Source: JAEUJT01 sp044225205
GTDB taxonomy: Bacteria > Myxococcota > Myxococcia > Myxococcales > Myxococcaceae
Reading direction: 5' to 3'
NCBI GenBank assembly: GCA_044225205.1
Contig: JBGAIY010000033.1
Span: 1 to 31,297 of the forward strand
DNA length: 31,297 nucleotides
Below, piece after piece: positions 1 to 7,988 of the stretch. How positions within the stretch are numbered: position 1 is the first letter of the stretch; each line of letters begins with the position of its first letter. The notes under the pieces were generated by a model. That model was not told the origin of the DNA and ran no database searches. It saw nothing but the letters and a program-made list of their open reading frames with translations. The position numbers were made by a program, and so were the translations under genes.

Positions 1-315
1 GCGGGTGGGCGTCGCGGGCAAGGGTTGGCTGACGCAGCGACCGGCTCGGCACGCGGCGGCGTACGTCAGCGGCGGGCACTGGGCGGTCGCGCAGTCGGGA
101 GTCGCGCAGTCTTGGCTGAGACATTGGCGGGCGTGGCGGTTGGCTTCGACCGACGTCATGGGTTGGAGCGCCGGGCAGCATTCGGCGGTGCAACAGGGGC
201 CCCGCACCCCCAAGGTGCAGTCTCGGTCAGAGGCACACTCGGCGACGACGGCGCTCGGCCGGCGGGGCCCAACATCGGTCAACAGCGTGGCGACGAGAAC
301 CCAGGTGGCGAGCAT
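1..315 (-). CDS. Cys-rich exported protein, C-terminus cut off by window edge
   Basis: This frame is open from an ATG for 105 codons to the window edge, so the C-terminus is missing. It begins with a hydrophobic stretch (MLATWVLVATLLTDV) that fits a signal peptide. After it come many cysteines in short patterns: ECASDRDC, CCTAECC, QDCATPDC and CRAGRC. CxxDxDC-type motifs of this kind are common in exported and surface proteins of myxobacteria. It lies 49 nt downstream of the hydrolase gene on the same strand, so it is probably the third gene of a unit with the two genes upstream. No function can be assigned. An export role is inferred from the N-terminus and the cysteines, which would form disulfides outside the cytoplasm. 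No clear ribosome site is visible. Confidence 0.6.
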   Translation of the reverse strand, partial: MLATWVLVATLLTDVGPRRPSAVVAECASDRDCTLGVRGPCCTAECCPALQPMTSVEANRHARQCLSQDCATPDCATAQCPPLTYAAACRAGRCVSQPLPATPTR

Positions 316-364
316 GCACGGGGGTATACACCCGCAGCTTGGGCGAAATTCACTCCGAACGTGT

Positions 365-1150
365 TCAGCGCAGCACGTGCAACAGCCACGGCAGCAACCG
401 GCCGCTCGTCACGAGGCCCATGTGGTCGAAACGCTCGTCTTGAAAATACAGCACCGACGCCGACCGCACGGGCGCGGGCAATTCGTCGAACAGGTACGGC
501 AGGTCGTCGAGGCGCACGGCCTTGGGGTGCTTGCGCAGAAACCATTCGGTGTGCTGCTGGGTGTCGAACCCGACGAGCACCAGCTGCCGCGAGGCTTTGT
601 CGGCGACGGTGGCCCACTTGGTGAAGTCGTCGTCTCCGCCGTAGAGGCCGTCGACCAAAATCACCTTTTCAATGGCGTCGTGGTCGAGCCATTCGACGAC
701 GGTGCGGTACCCGCCCGAATGCGCGATGACAATCACCGGGCCGGTGGGTCGCGGCCACTTGGTTCGCTTTTCGACCGCGGCGAAGAGCGCCTCCAAATCT
801 TTCCAAATGACGGGGTCGGTGCGGCCCGAACGGGTCTCGGGCACGATGAACAGCGCATTTCGGGCGGAGTCGCGAAACTGCGTCGGCAGCGCGTGCTCGA
901 GCATGGCCCGGTCGACGTCGGTGTAGAACCCGTGCAGGTACACCACCGTCGCCGCGTTTTCTTTTCGGTACGAGCGGGGGCGCCACACGTGCACCGCACC
1001 CTGGTCTTTCGTGCCGAAGCGAACGTACTGGCCGTCTTCGAGCAGTTCGCTCACGTACTCGCGTTCGCTCGTGTTGCGAATGGCGAGCTGCATGGGGGTG
1101 GGGCCTTCGTCGCTTTGGGCGAGCACCACCAACGCGAGAAGCGAAATCAC
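365..1150 (-). CDS. exported alpha/beta-hydrolase fold protein
   Basis: A 261-aa protein with a short hydrophobic N-terminus (MISLLALVVLAQ) that looks like a signal peptide. The alpha/beta-hydrolase landmarks appear in order: an oxyanion-type strand end YLHGF near residues 71-75, a nucleophile elbow AHSGGY with Ser145, a candidate acid in the VDGLYGGDDD stretch near 167-175, and a late His243 in FDHMGL. This order fits a serine hydrolase of esterase or lipase type; the substrate is unknown. The start is GTG and overlaps the TGA of the upstream gene (GTGA), which implies translational coupling with the unknown 408-aa protein. The fold assignment is fairly safe. The enzymatic activity is inferred from motif placement. 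Confidence 0.75.
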   Translation of the reverse strand: MISLLALVVLAQSDEGPTPMQLAIRNTSEREYVSELLEDGQYVRFGTKDQGAVHVWRPRSYRKENAATVVYLHGFYTDVDRAMLEHALPTQFRDSARNALFIVPETRSGRTDPVIWKDLEALFAAVEKRTKWPRPTGPVIVIAHSGGYRTVVEWLDHDAIEKVILVDGLYGGDDDFTKWATVADKASRQLVLVGFDTQQHTEWFLRKHPKAVRLDDLPYLFDELPAPVRSASVLYFQDERFDHMGLVTSGRLLPWLLHVLR

Positions 1151-2373
1151 TTCTTCGGGGCCGGCGTTTCGGTGGGCGCGGGGGCCGGGGGGGGAGCGAC
1201 CGGCGCGGGGGCCGGGGGCGAAGCTTCTTTGGCTCGCTGGGTCACGAGCATGTGTTTCGACAGGTTCTTGTCGAGGTACCCGTAGCGAAATGACAGTGGC
1301 TTGGCCTTCGCCCAGAGCTTGCGAAAGTCTTCGTTGTAGGTGGCGTTGGCGTTGAGAAACGACTCGGCGAAGCGGCCGTAGGCTTGTTGCTCGAAGCCAG
1401 CCTTGGTCGCGAACTTGGGAGGAATGCCCGTGGAGTCAGAGACCATGAACTGCATGTGGTTGAGCAGAAAGTCGCGAATGGTCGAAAAATTGTCGCGCCA
1501 CAGCAAGTAGCTCGCGGCTTTGGTCATGGCGACGACGGGGCCCTTGGTTTCGAGGTGTTTCTTGAGGGGCTCGTCTTTGCCGAAGTGGTCGTCGTCGAGG
1601 TTTTCGGCGAAGTGCCGGTGAATTTTGCGCGCGGTGTCGCCCTTCTTCACGAAGGTGAGTTCGACGTTGTCGAAGGCCTCTGAAAAGTCGGGAGACACCC
1701 ACGACTTGTGCAACAGCTGGGCTTCTTTGCTTTCGAGCGCGTCGAGCTCGGTCTTGGTGAGGCCGCGCAGGCTGCCGTCGGCGTTGGGTTTCACGTAGCG
1801 CAGGCCGACGGGCTCGTACCCGTGCACCGCGAGGCCGATGAGAAAGAAGCACAGCTGGCCGGGCAGTTCGCCGCGCTGGCCCTTCATCAAGTTCTCGGTC
1901 TTCGAATCATTGGCGACCAACAGGCCCATTGACGTCGAGCGAATGAGCGCGAGGGAGGTGCGCAGCTGCTCTTTGGTGATCTTGGTGAGTCGGCGCGGGT
2001 CGCCGGCATGCTCGAGCGACATGGTCGTGTATTCGGTGGCCTCGGGGTACGTGGTGAGGGCCGAGATCAGGTCTCCGCCGCCGAACGGGTAGACCACGGT
2101 CTTGGGCAGCCCCTGCGGCTTGAGGTCTTGAATGAAGGGCATCGCCTCCTTCACCCAGGTCGAGCGGTACTTCTCGATGCGTTTTTCGAGCTCTTTGCAG
2201 TGCTCTTCGACCACCTTCGCGTCGAGCCCTTCGGGCAACGGCTCATCACCCGAGCACGCGACGACGCGAAAGAGTTGCTTGGCTTCTTTGGTGAAATCGA
2301 GCGCCGCTTCGGGGGGAGCCGATGCCGGAGCCGGAGCCTGGGTGAGCACCACCGCCGTCAACAATGCGAGCAT
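1147..2373 (-). CDS. exported protein of unknown function with Pro/Ala-rich tail
   Basis: I start this 408-aa protein at the ATG giving MLALLTAVVLTQAPAPA, a plausible signal peptide. The frame stays open 54 codons further upstream, but that part is Arg-rich, would run into the divergent sigma-factor gene, and does not look coded. The body is mostly helical and charged. Recognisable stretches are ACSGDEPLPEG near the mature N-terminus, VVYPFGGGDLISALTTYPEA, and TTMSLEHAGDPRRL. The last 25 or so residues are a Pro/Ala run (PPAPAPVAPPPAPAP) encoded over a G8 tract at 1187-1194. I do not recognise the family. It is the first gene of a three-gene minus-strand unit and is coupled to the hydrolase by a GTGA overlap, so the two probably act together in the envelope. 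Confidence 0.75.
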   Translation of the reverse strand: MLALLTAVVLTQAPAPASAPPEAALDFTKEAKQLFRVVACSGDEPLPEGLDAKVVEEHCKELEKRIEKYRSTWVKEAMPFIQDLKPQGLPKTVVYPFGGGDLISALTTYPEATEYTTMSLEHAGDPRRLTKITKEQLRTSLALIRSTSMGLLVANDSKTENLMKGQRGELPGQLCFFLIGLAVHGYEPVGLRYVKPNADGSLRGLTKTELDALESKEAQLLHKSWVSPDFSEAFDNVELTFVKKGDTARKIHRHFAENLDDDHFGKDEPLKKHLETKGPVVAMTKAASYLLWRDNFSTIRDFLLNHMQFMVSDSTGIPPKFATKAGFEQQAYGRFAESFLNANATYNEDFRKLWAKAKPLSFRYGYLDKNLSKHMLVTQRAKEASPPAPAPVAPPPAPAPTETPAPKK

Positions 2374-2415
2374 GGGCGACCGCTTAGCATGCTTCTTTCG
2401 AATTCGCCGTAACAC

Positions 2416-2460
2416 GTGAATATTGCTGACCACTTGGCACCATGTAGGGCCAACATTCAC
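2416..2460. promoter_or_regulatory. imperfect inverted repeat in divergent promoter region
   Basis: GTGAATATTG (2416-2425) and CAACATTCAC (2451-2460) match as inverted arms in 9 of 10 positions with a 25-nt spacer. They sit in the 139-nt gap between the divergent genes starting at 2373 (minus) and 2513 (plus), and this gap is more A+T-rich than its surroundings. That position suits an operator or a control site for either gene. The binding protein is unknown, and a chance pairing is possible. Confidence 0.35.
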
Positions 2461-2512
2461 CTTTCCAGATACCCGGTGTTGAGAAGCTCCGCCGCTAACG
2501 ACCGGAGCCCCG

Positions 2513-3064
2513 ATGTACCCCGAAGCCGCGCTCACGTTGATTGACCGTTGTCGCCAGGGAGATCAACGCGCCTGGAGCGAGCTGTACGACGAGCACTTCG
2601 ACTTCGCCCGGCACACGGCGCGGAGGCTGGGGGCACCGGAGGCCGACCTCGATGACGCGGTGCAAGACGCATTTCAGGTGGTGTGGCGGCAGCTGCGGCA
2701 TTTCACGCATGGCCGCTTCACGACGTGGCTCTTTCGCATTGTCGCGAACGTGGTCTCTGAGCGGCTGCGCAAGAAACGTGTGCGCGACTCGTTCGCAAGT
2801 TACGTGGGCTTGACCTTCGAAGTGGCCACCGGCCCCACCCACGGCCGCGTTGAAGCGCGGCAGCTGCTGAGCCGGCTCAGCCCGGTGCTCGAGTCGCTCG
2901 GCCACGAGAAAGAGCGGGTGTTTTCGTTGTACGAATTCGAGGGCTGCACCCACGCCGAAATCGCCAAGCGCACGAATACGAAAGAGCAGACCGTGCGCAC
3001 CCGGTTGCACTACGCCCGCCGTGACCTCGAGCGCATGGCGCTGCGCCTCGACCTGTTGCCCTGA
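2513..3064 (+). CDS. ECF-type RNA polymerase sigma factor
   Basis: A 183-aa protein of usual ECF sigma length. Region 2 spans about residues 10-90, with the acidic helix DLDDAVQDAFQVVWRQL followed by FTTWLFRIVANVVSERLRKKR, the -10-recognition and core-binding helices. Region 4 spans about 115-175, with VFSLYEFEGCTHAEIAKRTNTKEQTVRTRLHYARRDL, a helix-turn-helix that would read the -35 element. The ATG follows a weak GGAG at 2503-2506. The gene is divergent from the exported-protein operon and is followed 62 nt later by the gene at 3127. No recognisable anti-sigma gene lies next to it, so how its activity is held back is not visible here. Confidence 0.9.
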   Translation: MYPEAALTLIDRCRQGDQRAWSELYDEHFDFARHTARRLGAPEADLDDAVQDAFQVVWRQLRHFTHGRFTTWLFRIVANVVSERLRKKRVRDSFASYVGLTFEVATGPTHGRVEARQLLSRLSPVLESLGHEKERVFSLYEFEGCTHAEIAKRTNTKEQTVRTRLHYARRDLERMALRLDLLP

Positions 3065-3126
3065 GGGTACTGGGGTCACGCGTTGTTCTTGGTCGTTGGT
3101 TGTGCTTTTTTGAAAGCGCATCGGCC

Positions 3127-3975
3127 ATGACGCTCCCGCTCAAATTGTTGAACCTGACGTATCGACAGACCCGGCTCCCAGTCGAAGCGGGCCCTTTGTT
3201 CAAAGTCCTCCAACGGGGAGACTCACTGAGCGCCGAACAGTTCGGTCTGGCCCAGCAGCTGCTGAATCAGGTGGGCAAACAACCGGTGCCCGAAGAGCTG
3301 ATCACCGCCGTTGGTGGGCGCAACGTCGTCATTCCCCATCTGTCGGGTGAGGGGCTCCAGACTTACGCCCAAGCGGTCGTGCCGAACACGGTCGAGATTT
3401 TGTTTCACCCCAACATTCACGGCTCGATGCGAGTCGGCAACCAGTGGTTCGACTTCACCAACAACGACGCGTGGACGCACGTCGCCGGCACGGTCAACAA
3501 CGTGAGCACCGCCAAGCGCGTGGGTGACATCTTGCGCAAGTACCCCAACGGTGAAGGCCAACAGGGCGCCATCGGGGTGAACTATTTCTTGCCTCCCTCG
3601 CGCATCAACCAGCTTCGAAAAACATTGGCGGCCGAAGTGCGGGGCTTGCAGCTCCCTTCACGGGGTCGCAGCTGGGCCAACCAAGACCCGAACACCCACA
3701 CCTGTCTGAGTGCCGCGACGTCGCTGCTCGAACGGCATGCTCCAGAGTTGGGCATACCGACCATCTGGGGGCCGGAGTTCTTTGCCAATCAGCTCGGTGG
3801 CAAGGCACCCGACCAAGCCACCTACGCCGGTTTCGTGACCCACCCCGCGCAGAGCTACCAAGCCGCGCGGGCGACGGCGGGCGGCAACCCGCGAGCGGCG
3901 CTGGTGAGCCTGTACGTGCCCGAGAACAACCCGGTGCCCTTTGACGCCCAGGCTTTGGCTCGCCTGGTGGGCTGA
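3127..3975 (+). CDS. unknown protein, possible permuted papain-like (His...Cys) fold
   Basis: I choose the ATG that gives MTLPLKLLNLTYRQ; an upstream TTG or GTG would add only nine residues. The 282-aa product has no signal peptide or membrane segment. One His-rich stretch, ILFHPNIHGSMRVGNQWFDF (H94, H98), precedes the only cysteine I see, C193 in THTCLSAATSLL. A small-residue-flanked His followed later by Cys at the start of a helix is the order seen in circularly permuted NlpC/P60 proteins (LRAT-, YiiX- and DUF4105-like), where ordinary papain folds have Cys before His. That similarity is a guess from motif shape. The gene follows the ECF sigma factor on the same strand, so it may be cotranscribed or a target. 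If the fold guess is wrong, this is a hypothetical protein. Confidence 0.7.
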   Translation: MTLPLKLLNLTYRQTRLPVEAGPLFKVLQRGDSLSAEQFGLAQQLLNQVGKQPVPEELITAVGGRNVVIPHLSGEGLQTYAQAVVPNTVEILFHPNIHGSMRVGNQWFDFTNNDAWTHVAGTVNNVSTAKRVGDILRKYPNGEGQQGAIGVNYFLPPSRINQLRKTLAAEVRGLQLPSRGRSWANQDPNTHTCLSAATSLLERHAPELGIPTIWGPEFFANQLGGKAPDQATYAGFVTHPAQSYQAARATAGGNPRAALVSLYVPENNPVPFDAQALARLVG

Positions 3976-3995
3976 GCGGGCCCCGCGCCCGACCT

Positions 3996-4011
3996 TGGCA
4001 CAGGGGTCGCG
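3996..4011 (+). promoter_or_regulatory. candidate sigma-54 promoter (TGGCAC-N5-TCGC)
   Basis: TGGCACAGGGGTCGCG keeps the invariant GG and GC of sigma-54 promoters at the right spacing and matches the TGGCAC-N5-TTGC core except for one T-to-C change. Initiation would be near 4022, about 60 nt before the GTG at 4082. The site lies between the stop at 3975 and the TPR gene, so it could drive the signalling cassette from 4082 to 8956. It is a candidate by pattern only. Confidence 0.5.
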
Positions 4012-4081
4012 CTGCTGCTGGCCACCTCGGCGAGCGCGGTTGTGGTACGACCTTGGGCCTCTTTTTCGGCAAGGGGCTTTC

Positions 4082-4913
4082 GTGCGTTGGCTGCTGCCCG
4101 CATCGTTCGTTTTGGGCCGCGCTCGGGCGCTCCTGTCGAGGCTCGCGCTCTTGGTGGGGTTACTCGGAGCCACCCACGGGTGGGCGGCCGAGAAGTCGAC
4201 CAAAAAGCTGGTCGACGACGCGGCGAAGGCCTGGGCCGAGGGGCGCACGGCCGATTCGATTCGCTTGCTCGAAGCAGCGCGGGCCCAACACCCCACCGGC
4301 CGAATCATTTTCAATTTGGCCAAGGCGTATGAACGCGCGCAAGACACTGAAAACGCCATTAAAATGTACGAGTTGTACCTCGAACAGCCCGACTCCGAAG
4401 CCCTCGTGGTCAAGCGGGTGCGGGTCGCGCTGACGGGCCTGTACCGCGAGGTGGCGCTCAAGGCCGCGGGGCCAACGCCGACGCCCGCCGACGCCCGCCG
4501 ACCCGGCGCCCCCGTCGGCGACGTCACCTGCAGCTCCGCCGGCCGCTGTGGCGCCCGATGCGCCCACCGTCGCCGCGGTGGTGAGCCCGACGTTGACGCC
4601 GACCACCGTGGCTCCGGCGCCGCTCGTCACGGCTCCGGTCGAACCGGCGGCGCGGCCGCTGCGCACGGCAGGCTTGGTCTTCTTCGGCGTGGGAGTCGCC
4701 GGCGTCGCGACTGGGGCGGGGCTCGGGGGTTGGGCGTTAAGCACCGCGAGCCGGGAGCGCGCCACGGTCGACCCAGCGTTGAAGCCGCAGTTGCGCGATC
4801 AAGCAACGGCGCGCGCGACCATGGCCGACGTGGCGCTCATTGCAGGCGGCGTGTTGGCGGCGGCGGGGGTGGCCCTCTTCACCGCAGACGCCGTCAGGGC
4901 GCCCGCGCCATGA
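4082..4913 (+). pseudogene. TPR-type exported/membrane protein, frameshifted by a 10-bp duplication
   Basis: A GTG start with AAGGGG just upstream gives MRWLLPASFVLGRARALL, a signal-like N-terminus. A TPR-like region follows (DDAAKAWAEGRTADSIRLLEAARAQHPTG, then FNLAKAYERAQDTENAIKMYELYLEQ). After about residue 135 the frame changes. The rest is read one base on: a Pro/Ala/Thr linker and two membrane-type segments (LRTAGLVFFGVGVAGVATGAG and VALIAGGVLAAAGVALFTADAV), ending at the TGA at 4911. The break coincides with a perfect 10-bp tandem repeat, ACGCCCGCCG, at 4481-4490 and 4491-4500. Removing one copy restores a single 273-aa frame. The gene may be inactivated, phase-variable or misassembled. 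The same order of signal, TPR, Pro-rich linker and two membrane segments occurs in the gene at 20159-20842. Confidence 0.7.
4481..4500. repeat. 10-bp perfect tandem duplication causing a frameshift
   Basis: ACGCCCGCCG occurs twice in a row. Ten bases shift the frame by one, which is exactly the difference between the N-terminal and C-terminal frames of the surrounding TPR gene. With one copy the translation runs TPTPADPAPPSATSPAAPP without a stop. Both halves look coded, so the duplication is the likeliest cause of the break. Confidence 0.85.
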
Positions 4914-5283
4914 ACACTCGACGCTCGGCAGTCGTAAACCTTCGCTTCGGCCTGGCGCCGTGCAGGTCGGGGGCGAGCACGCTGCGGCACGAGCCAAGCG
5001 CTGCCCTCCGCAAAGAGCGCGCACGCCACCGTCTCTCGTCGTTTGGTGGTGGTCTCGTGGGAGCTTTGCCGCGACCTGGCGAGCCTTGCCGTGCCGGCTC
5101 GTCGTGGTCACCCCGCGGCGCCGTGAGCGAAGACCGTTCGCGCTTTGCGCTCTCGTCGCCGGGTCGCCTTCGGGTGCACAGCGGCGAGACCAGCCGCGCC
5201 CGAGCCGCTCGACATTTTGCCTGCTTCAACGTCGGGCGCATGAAGCCGACCGCCCACGGGCCGCACCGCGGAGCGCCCAAGCG
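4914..5283. other. 370-nt gap without a convincing gene
   Basis: A plus-strand frame from an ATG at 4910 (overlapping the previous stop) is open to 5287, and a minus-strand frame is open over 4894-5280. Both are Arg/Gly/Ser-rich with mixed third-position bases, no domain and no signal peptide, so I do not call either a gene. No strong promoter, hairpin or repeat stands out. The gap may hold a promoter for the solute-binding lipoprotein or be decayed sequence. Confidence 0.5.
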
Positions 5284-6660
5284 ATGATCTCTCGTCGGTC
5301 GGCCCTCCTGGTCTTCGGGTGCACCCTGGCCGCGACCACGGGGTGTCGGGCCTTGCTCGGTTCATTCGACGAATGCACCCAAGACGCCGACTGTGCGCCC
5401 CGCGGGCCCCACTTGAGCTGCGTGAGTCGACTCTGCGTCACGTCGGCAGTGCCGCCGCTCGACGCGCGTTGCACGGTGCTGGGGTCGACCTCGAGCGACG
5501 CGATTCGTTTGGGCAGCATCATGGCGCGCACGTTGACCGACGGGGGCGTGAACCTGACCGGCGTGGCGCGCGAACAGGCGTTGCTGTTGGCGCTCGAGCA
5601 GCTCAACCCACCGGTGCGCCAGGGCATTCGAGGGCGGCCACTCCAATTGTTGGCGTGCGATTCGACGTCGCGCGCGGCGGCCGCCGCCGAGCTCGCCTCG
5701 AACTTGATCGCTCAAGGCGCGGTGACCGTCTTCACCTCGAGCAGCTCTGAGACGATCGCCGTGAGCAGCGTGACGATACCGGCCGGCGTGCTGCAAATGA
5801 GCGTATCGGCGAGCGCGCCCGAAATTACCGACTTGCCCGACACGCCGCCCGGCGACAGCACCGGGTTGGGCCTGCTGTGGCGCACCGCGGCGCCCGACAC
5901 GTTTCAGGGTCGGGTCATCGCCCAGTATTTGGTCGACGCGGGCACCCCGAAGACCGCCGTCGTTCAGCTCAATGACACCTATGGCCAGGGGCTCGAGCAG
6001 GCTTTTTCGCGCGACTACCCACCGGCGAGTCAGAGCGCGTTTCTGTACACCCGAGGAGGAGACCTGACGGCGGCGCTCGACGGCGCCCAGGCGTTCGCAC
6101 CTGATCAACTCTTGGTCATCGCCTTCGCCGACGACGCGGCTCGAATCATGACCGGCCTGCAAACCCGCCCAGCCCTGGTCGGCAAACCGCTGTTCTTCAC
6201 CGACGCGGCCAAGGCGCCGGCGCTGCTCAAGAACACCGACATCGAAGGGGCCATGGGCACGGCCCCGGCGCAGGCCCCCGCGAGCTCCGAGGCACGCCAA
6301 TATTTCGTCACCCAGTACCAGCAGCGATTTTCGCTCGACCCGCTCTCGGTGAGCGCCACCGCCAACGCCTTCGACGCGATGATGTGCGTGGCCTTGGCGT
6401 GCTGGCAGGCGAACGGCGACTTTTCAGGGCAGCGCCTCGCCCAAGGCCTGACCCGGCTGCACAGTGGGTTGCCGGTGGCGTTGATACCGACGGCCTTCAA
6501 CACTGCGACCAAAGAGCTCGAAGCCGGCCGCCCGGTCGACGTCGACGGCGCGTCGGGGCCACTGACCTTCGACGACCGCACCGGAGAGGCACCGGGCCCG
6601 GTCGAAGTCTGGCGCGTGACGGGTGGCGCCTTCACGACGGTGCAAGTGGTGGTGCCATGA
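5284..6660 (+). CDS. solute-binding lipoprotein, Leu/Ile/Val-binding (type 1 periplasmic) family
   Basis: The ATG gives MISRRSALLVFGCTLAATTGC, a lipoprotein-like signal with Cys21 as the likely lipidated residue, and a 458-aa product. A short Cys motif follows (FDECTQDADCAPRGPHLSCVSRLC). Then comes a type-1 periplasmic-binding fold: an N-terminal lobe with LGSIMARTLTDGGVNLTGVAREQALLLALEQLN, GRPLQLLACDS and AVTVFTSSSSETIAVS, and a later lobe with TAVVQLNDTYGQGLEQAF, LLVIAFADDAARIM and ATANAFDAMMCVAL. The family normally delivers amino acids or similar solutes to ABC permeases, but no permease gene is nearby. Its stop overlaps the kinase start (ATGA). An extracytoplasmic sensing role paired with the kinase is therefore my inference. 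The bound ligand is unknown. Confidence 0.85.
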   Translation: MISRRSALLVFGCTLAATTGCRALLGSFDECTQDADCAPRGPHLSCVSRLCVTSAVPPLDARCTVLGSTSSDAIRLGSIMARTLTDGGVNLTGVAREQALLLALEQLNPPVRQGIRGRPLQLLACDSTSRAAAAAELASNLIAQGAVTVFTSSSSETIAVSSVTIPAGVLQMSVSASAPEITDLPDTPPGDSTGLGLLWRTAAPDTFQGRVIAQYLVDAGTPKTAVVQLNDTYGQGLEQAFSRDYPPASQSAFLYTRGGDLTAALDGAQAFAPDQLLVIAFADDAARIMTGLQTRPALVGKPLFFTDAAKAPALLKNTDIEGAMGTAPAQAPASSEARQYFVTQYQQRFSLDPLSVSATANAFDAMMCVALACWQANGDFSGQRLAQGLTRLHSGLPVALIPTAFNTATKELEAGRPVDVDGASGPLTFDDRTGEAPGPVEVWRVTGGAFTTVQVVVP

Positions 6661-7988
6661 GTGAGGCGCCAGACGGCAGTGGGGCCTCGCACGCGGGGTG
6701 CCCTGACGAAGACGTGCTCATCGAGTACACCCGCGGCATTTTGAGCCAACACGGCAAGGCCCGGCTCGAGAGCCACCTCGACGGGTGCGAGCGCTGCCGG
6801 CTGGCGGTTTCGGCGTTGGCGCGCCGGGTGTCGGTGCATTCGGCTGAGTACGTGGCCGACATCGACACGCAGCCCGAAAACACGAACCCGATACCGGGCA
6901 CCGTGTTGGCCGAACGGTTTCGGCTGGTCAACTTTCTGGGCGTGGGCGCCATGGGCGTCGTCTACGAAGCCGAAGACCTCAAGCTCGCCGAGCGCATTGC
7001 GCTCAAGGTGTTGGCGCCGCACATCGCCGAGCGCCGCGACGTGCTCGACTTTCTGCGCCGTGAAATTTCACTGGGCCGGCGCGTCGCCCACCCGCATGTC
7101 TGCCCGGTGTACGACATGGGCATCAGCGGCTCGTACCACTTCATCACCATGAAGTTGGTCGAGGGCAAGACGCTCGACCAGCTGCTCGACGACGGGCCCC
7201 TGCCGCCTGAGCGCATCGAGCATTTGCTCTCGCAGTTGGTCGACGCGCTTTCGGCGGCGCATTCACAGGGGGTCGTGCACCGCGACCTCAAGTCGGCGAA
7301 CATCATGGTCGCAGGCGACGGCCACCTCTGGGTGATGGACTTCGGCCTCGCGCGCGACCTCGAGCGCGACCCGAGTTTTTCGGGGCCGGTCGGTACGCCG
7401 GCGTACTGGTCGCCCGAACAGGCCTTGGGAGAAGCCGCGACGCCCGCGTCTGACGTCTATTCGTTCGGAGTGGTCGCCTACCGCTTGTGGACCGGCAAAT
7501 TGCCGCGACGCCACAAAGAAAAGACGAACTTCGCCGACATCCCCCGCCCGTGGAACGCGATTGTCGAGCGTTGCCTGGCCGAGCAGTTGAGCAAGCGGTT
7601 TCAGTCGGGCGCCGAGATCAAGCGGGCCCTCGACGAAGCGAAGGCACAGCCGCGTCGGTGGGGCCTTGGGGCCGCGGCGGTCGGGCTCATGGTGGTGACT
7701 TCGTTCATGACCTGGCTTCTGAGCCGGCCGATGCCGGCGCCCGCCGCGCCCACTGAGCTCGACGCGACCGAATCGTCGACCGCGCCGCCAGCACCGGTGA
7801 CCGCGGGGCCCGCGGTGAGCCCTCCGAACGACCACGCCATGCCCGACGCGGCGACGGCCACGGTCGACGCGGGCTCGACGACGGCCGCATCACCAGGCAC
7901 GATGCCCGAGCCGACGTCGAACAAGCTCAAAAAAGACAAACCGCGGTCAAACAAGACGAAGCCCGACGACATACCCCTGTTTGAGTGA
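6657..7988 (+). CDS. Ser/Thr protein kinase with N-terminal anti-sigma-type zinc finger
   Basis: A 443-aa protein starting at the ATG that overlaps the upstream stop. Residues 15-47 carry C15, H40, C44 and C47 (HLDGCERC), the zinc-finger pattern seen in anti-sigma and zf-HC2 domains. The Hanks kinase domain runs from about 88 to 328, with GVGAMGVVYEA (95-105), Lys117, HRDLKSAN (208-215) and DFG (228-230), so all key catalytic residues are present. A membrane segment follows (WGLGAAAVGLMVVTSFMTWLL, about 335-355), then a Pro/Ala/Thr-rich segment ending in a basic tail. It would be a membrane kinase facing the cytoplasm. The gene is coupled to the binding lipoprotein upstream and the sigma factor downstream. 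Zinc finger plus downstream sigma factor suggests that the kinase may control that factor; this is inference. Confidence 0.93.
   Translation: MSEAPDGSGASHAGCPDEDVLIEYTRGILSQHGKARLESHLDGCERCRLAVSALARRVSVHSAEYVADIDTQPENTNPIPGTVLAERFRLVNFLGVGAMGVVYEAEDLKLAERIALKVLAPHIAERRDVLDFLRREISLGRRVAHPHVCPVYDMGISGSYHFITMKLVEGKTLDQLLDDGPLPPERIEHLLSQLVDALSAAHSQGVVHRDLKSANIMVAGDGHLWVMDFGLARDLERDPSFSGPVGTPAYWSPEQALGEAATPASDVYSFGVVAYRLWTGKLPRRHKEKTNFADIPRPWNAIVERCLAEQLSKRFQSGAEIKRALDEAKAQPRRWGLGAAAVGLMVVTSFMTWLLSRPMPAPAAPTELDATESSTAPPAPVTAGPAVSPPNDHAMPDAATATVDAGSTTAASPGTMPEPTSNKLKKDKPRSNKTKPDDIPLFE

Noticed and set aside
1187..1194. G8 tract as a phase-variation site in the 408-aa protein
   Set aside because: It lies in a Pro-rich tail coded by CCC/CCG runs where such tracts are expected at high G+C. 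No frame disruption is seen.
2435..2450. TGGCACCATGTAGGGC in the 2374-2512 gap as a sigma-54 promoter
   Set aside because: The GC is not at the required distance from GG and there is no TTGC.
4910..5287. 125-codon frame starting with ATG over the previous stop
   Set aside because: No domain, an Arg/Ser-rich product and third-position bases unlike the neighbouring genes. It may be decayed sequence.
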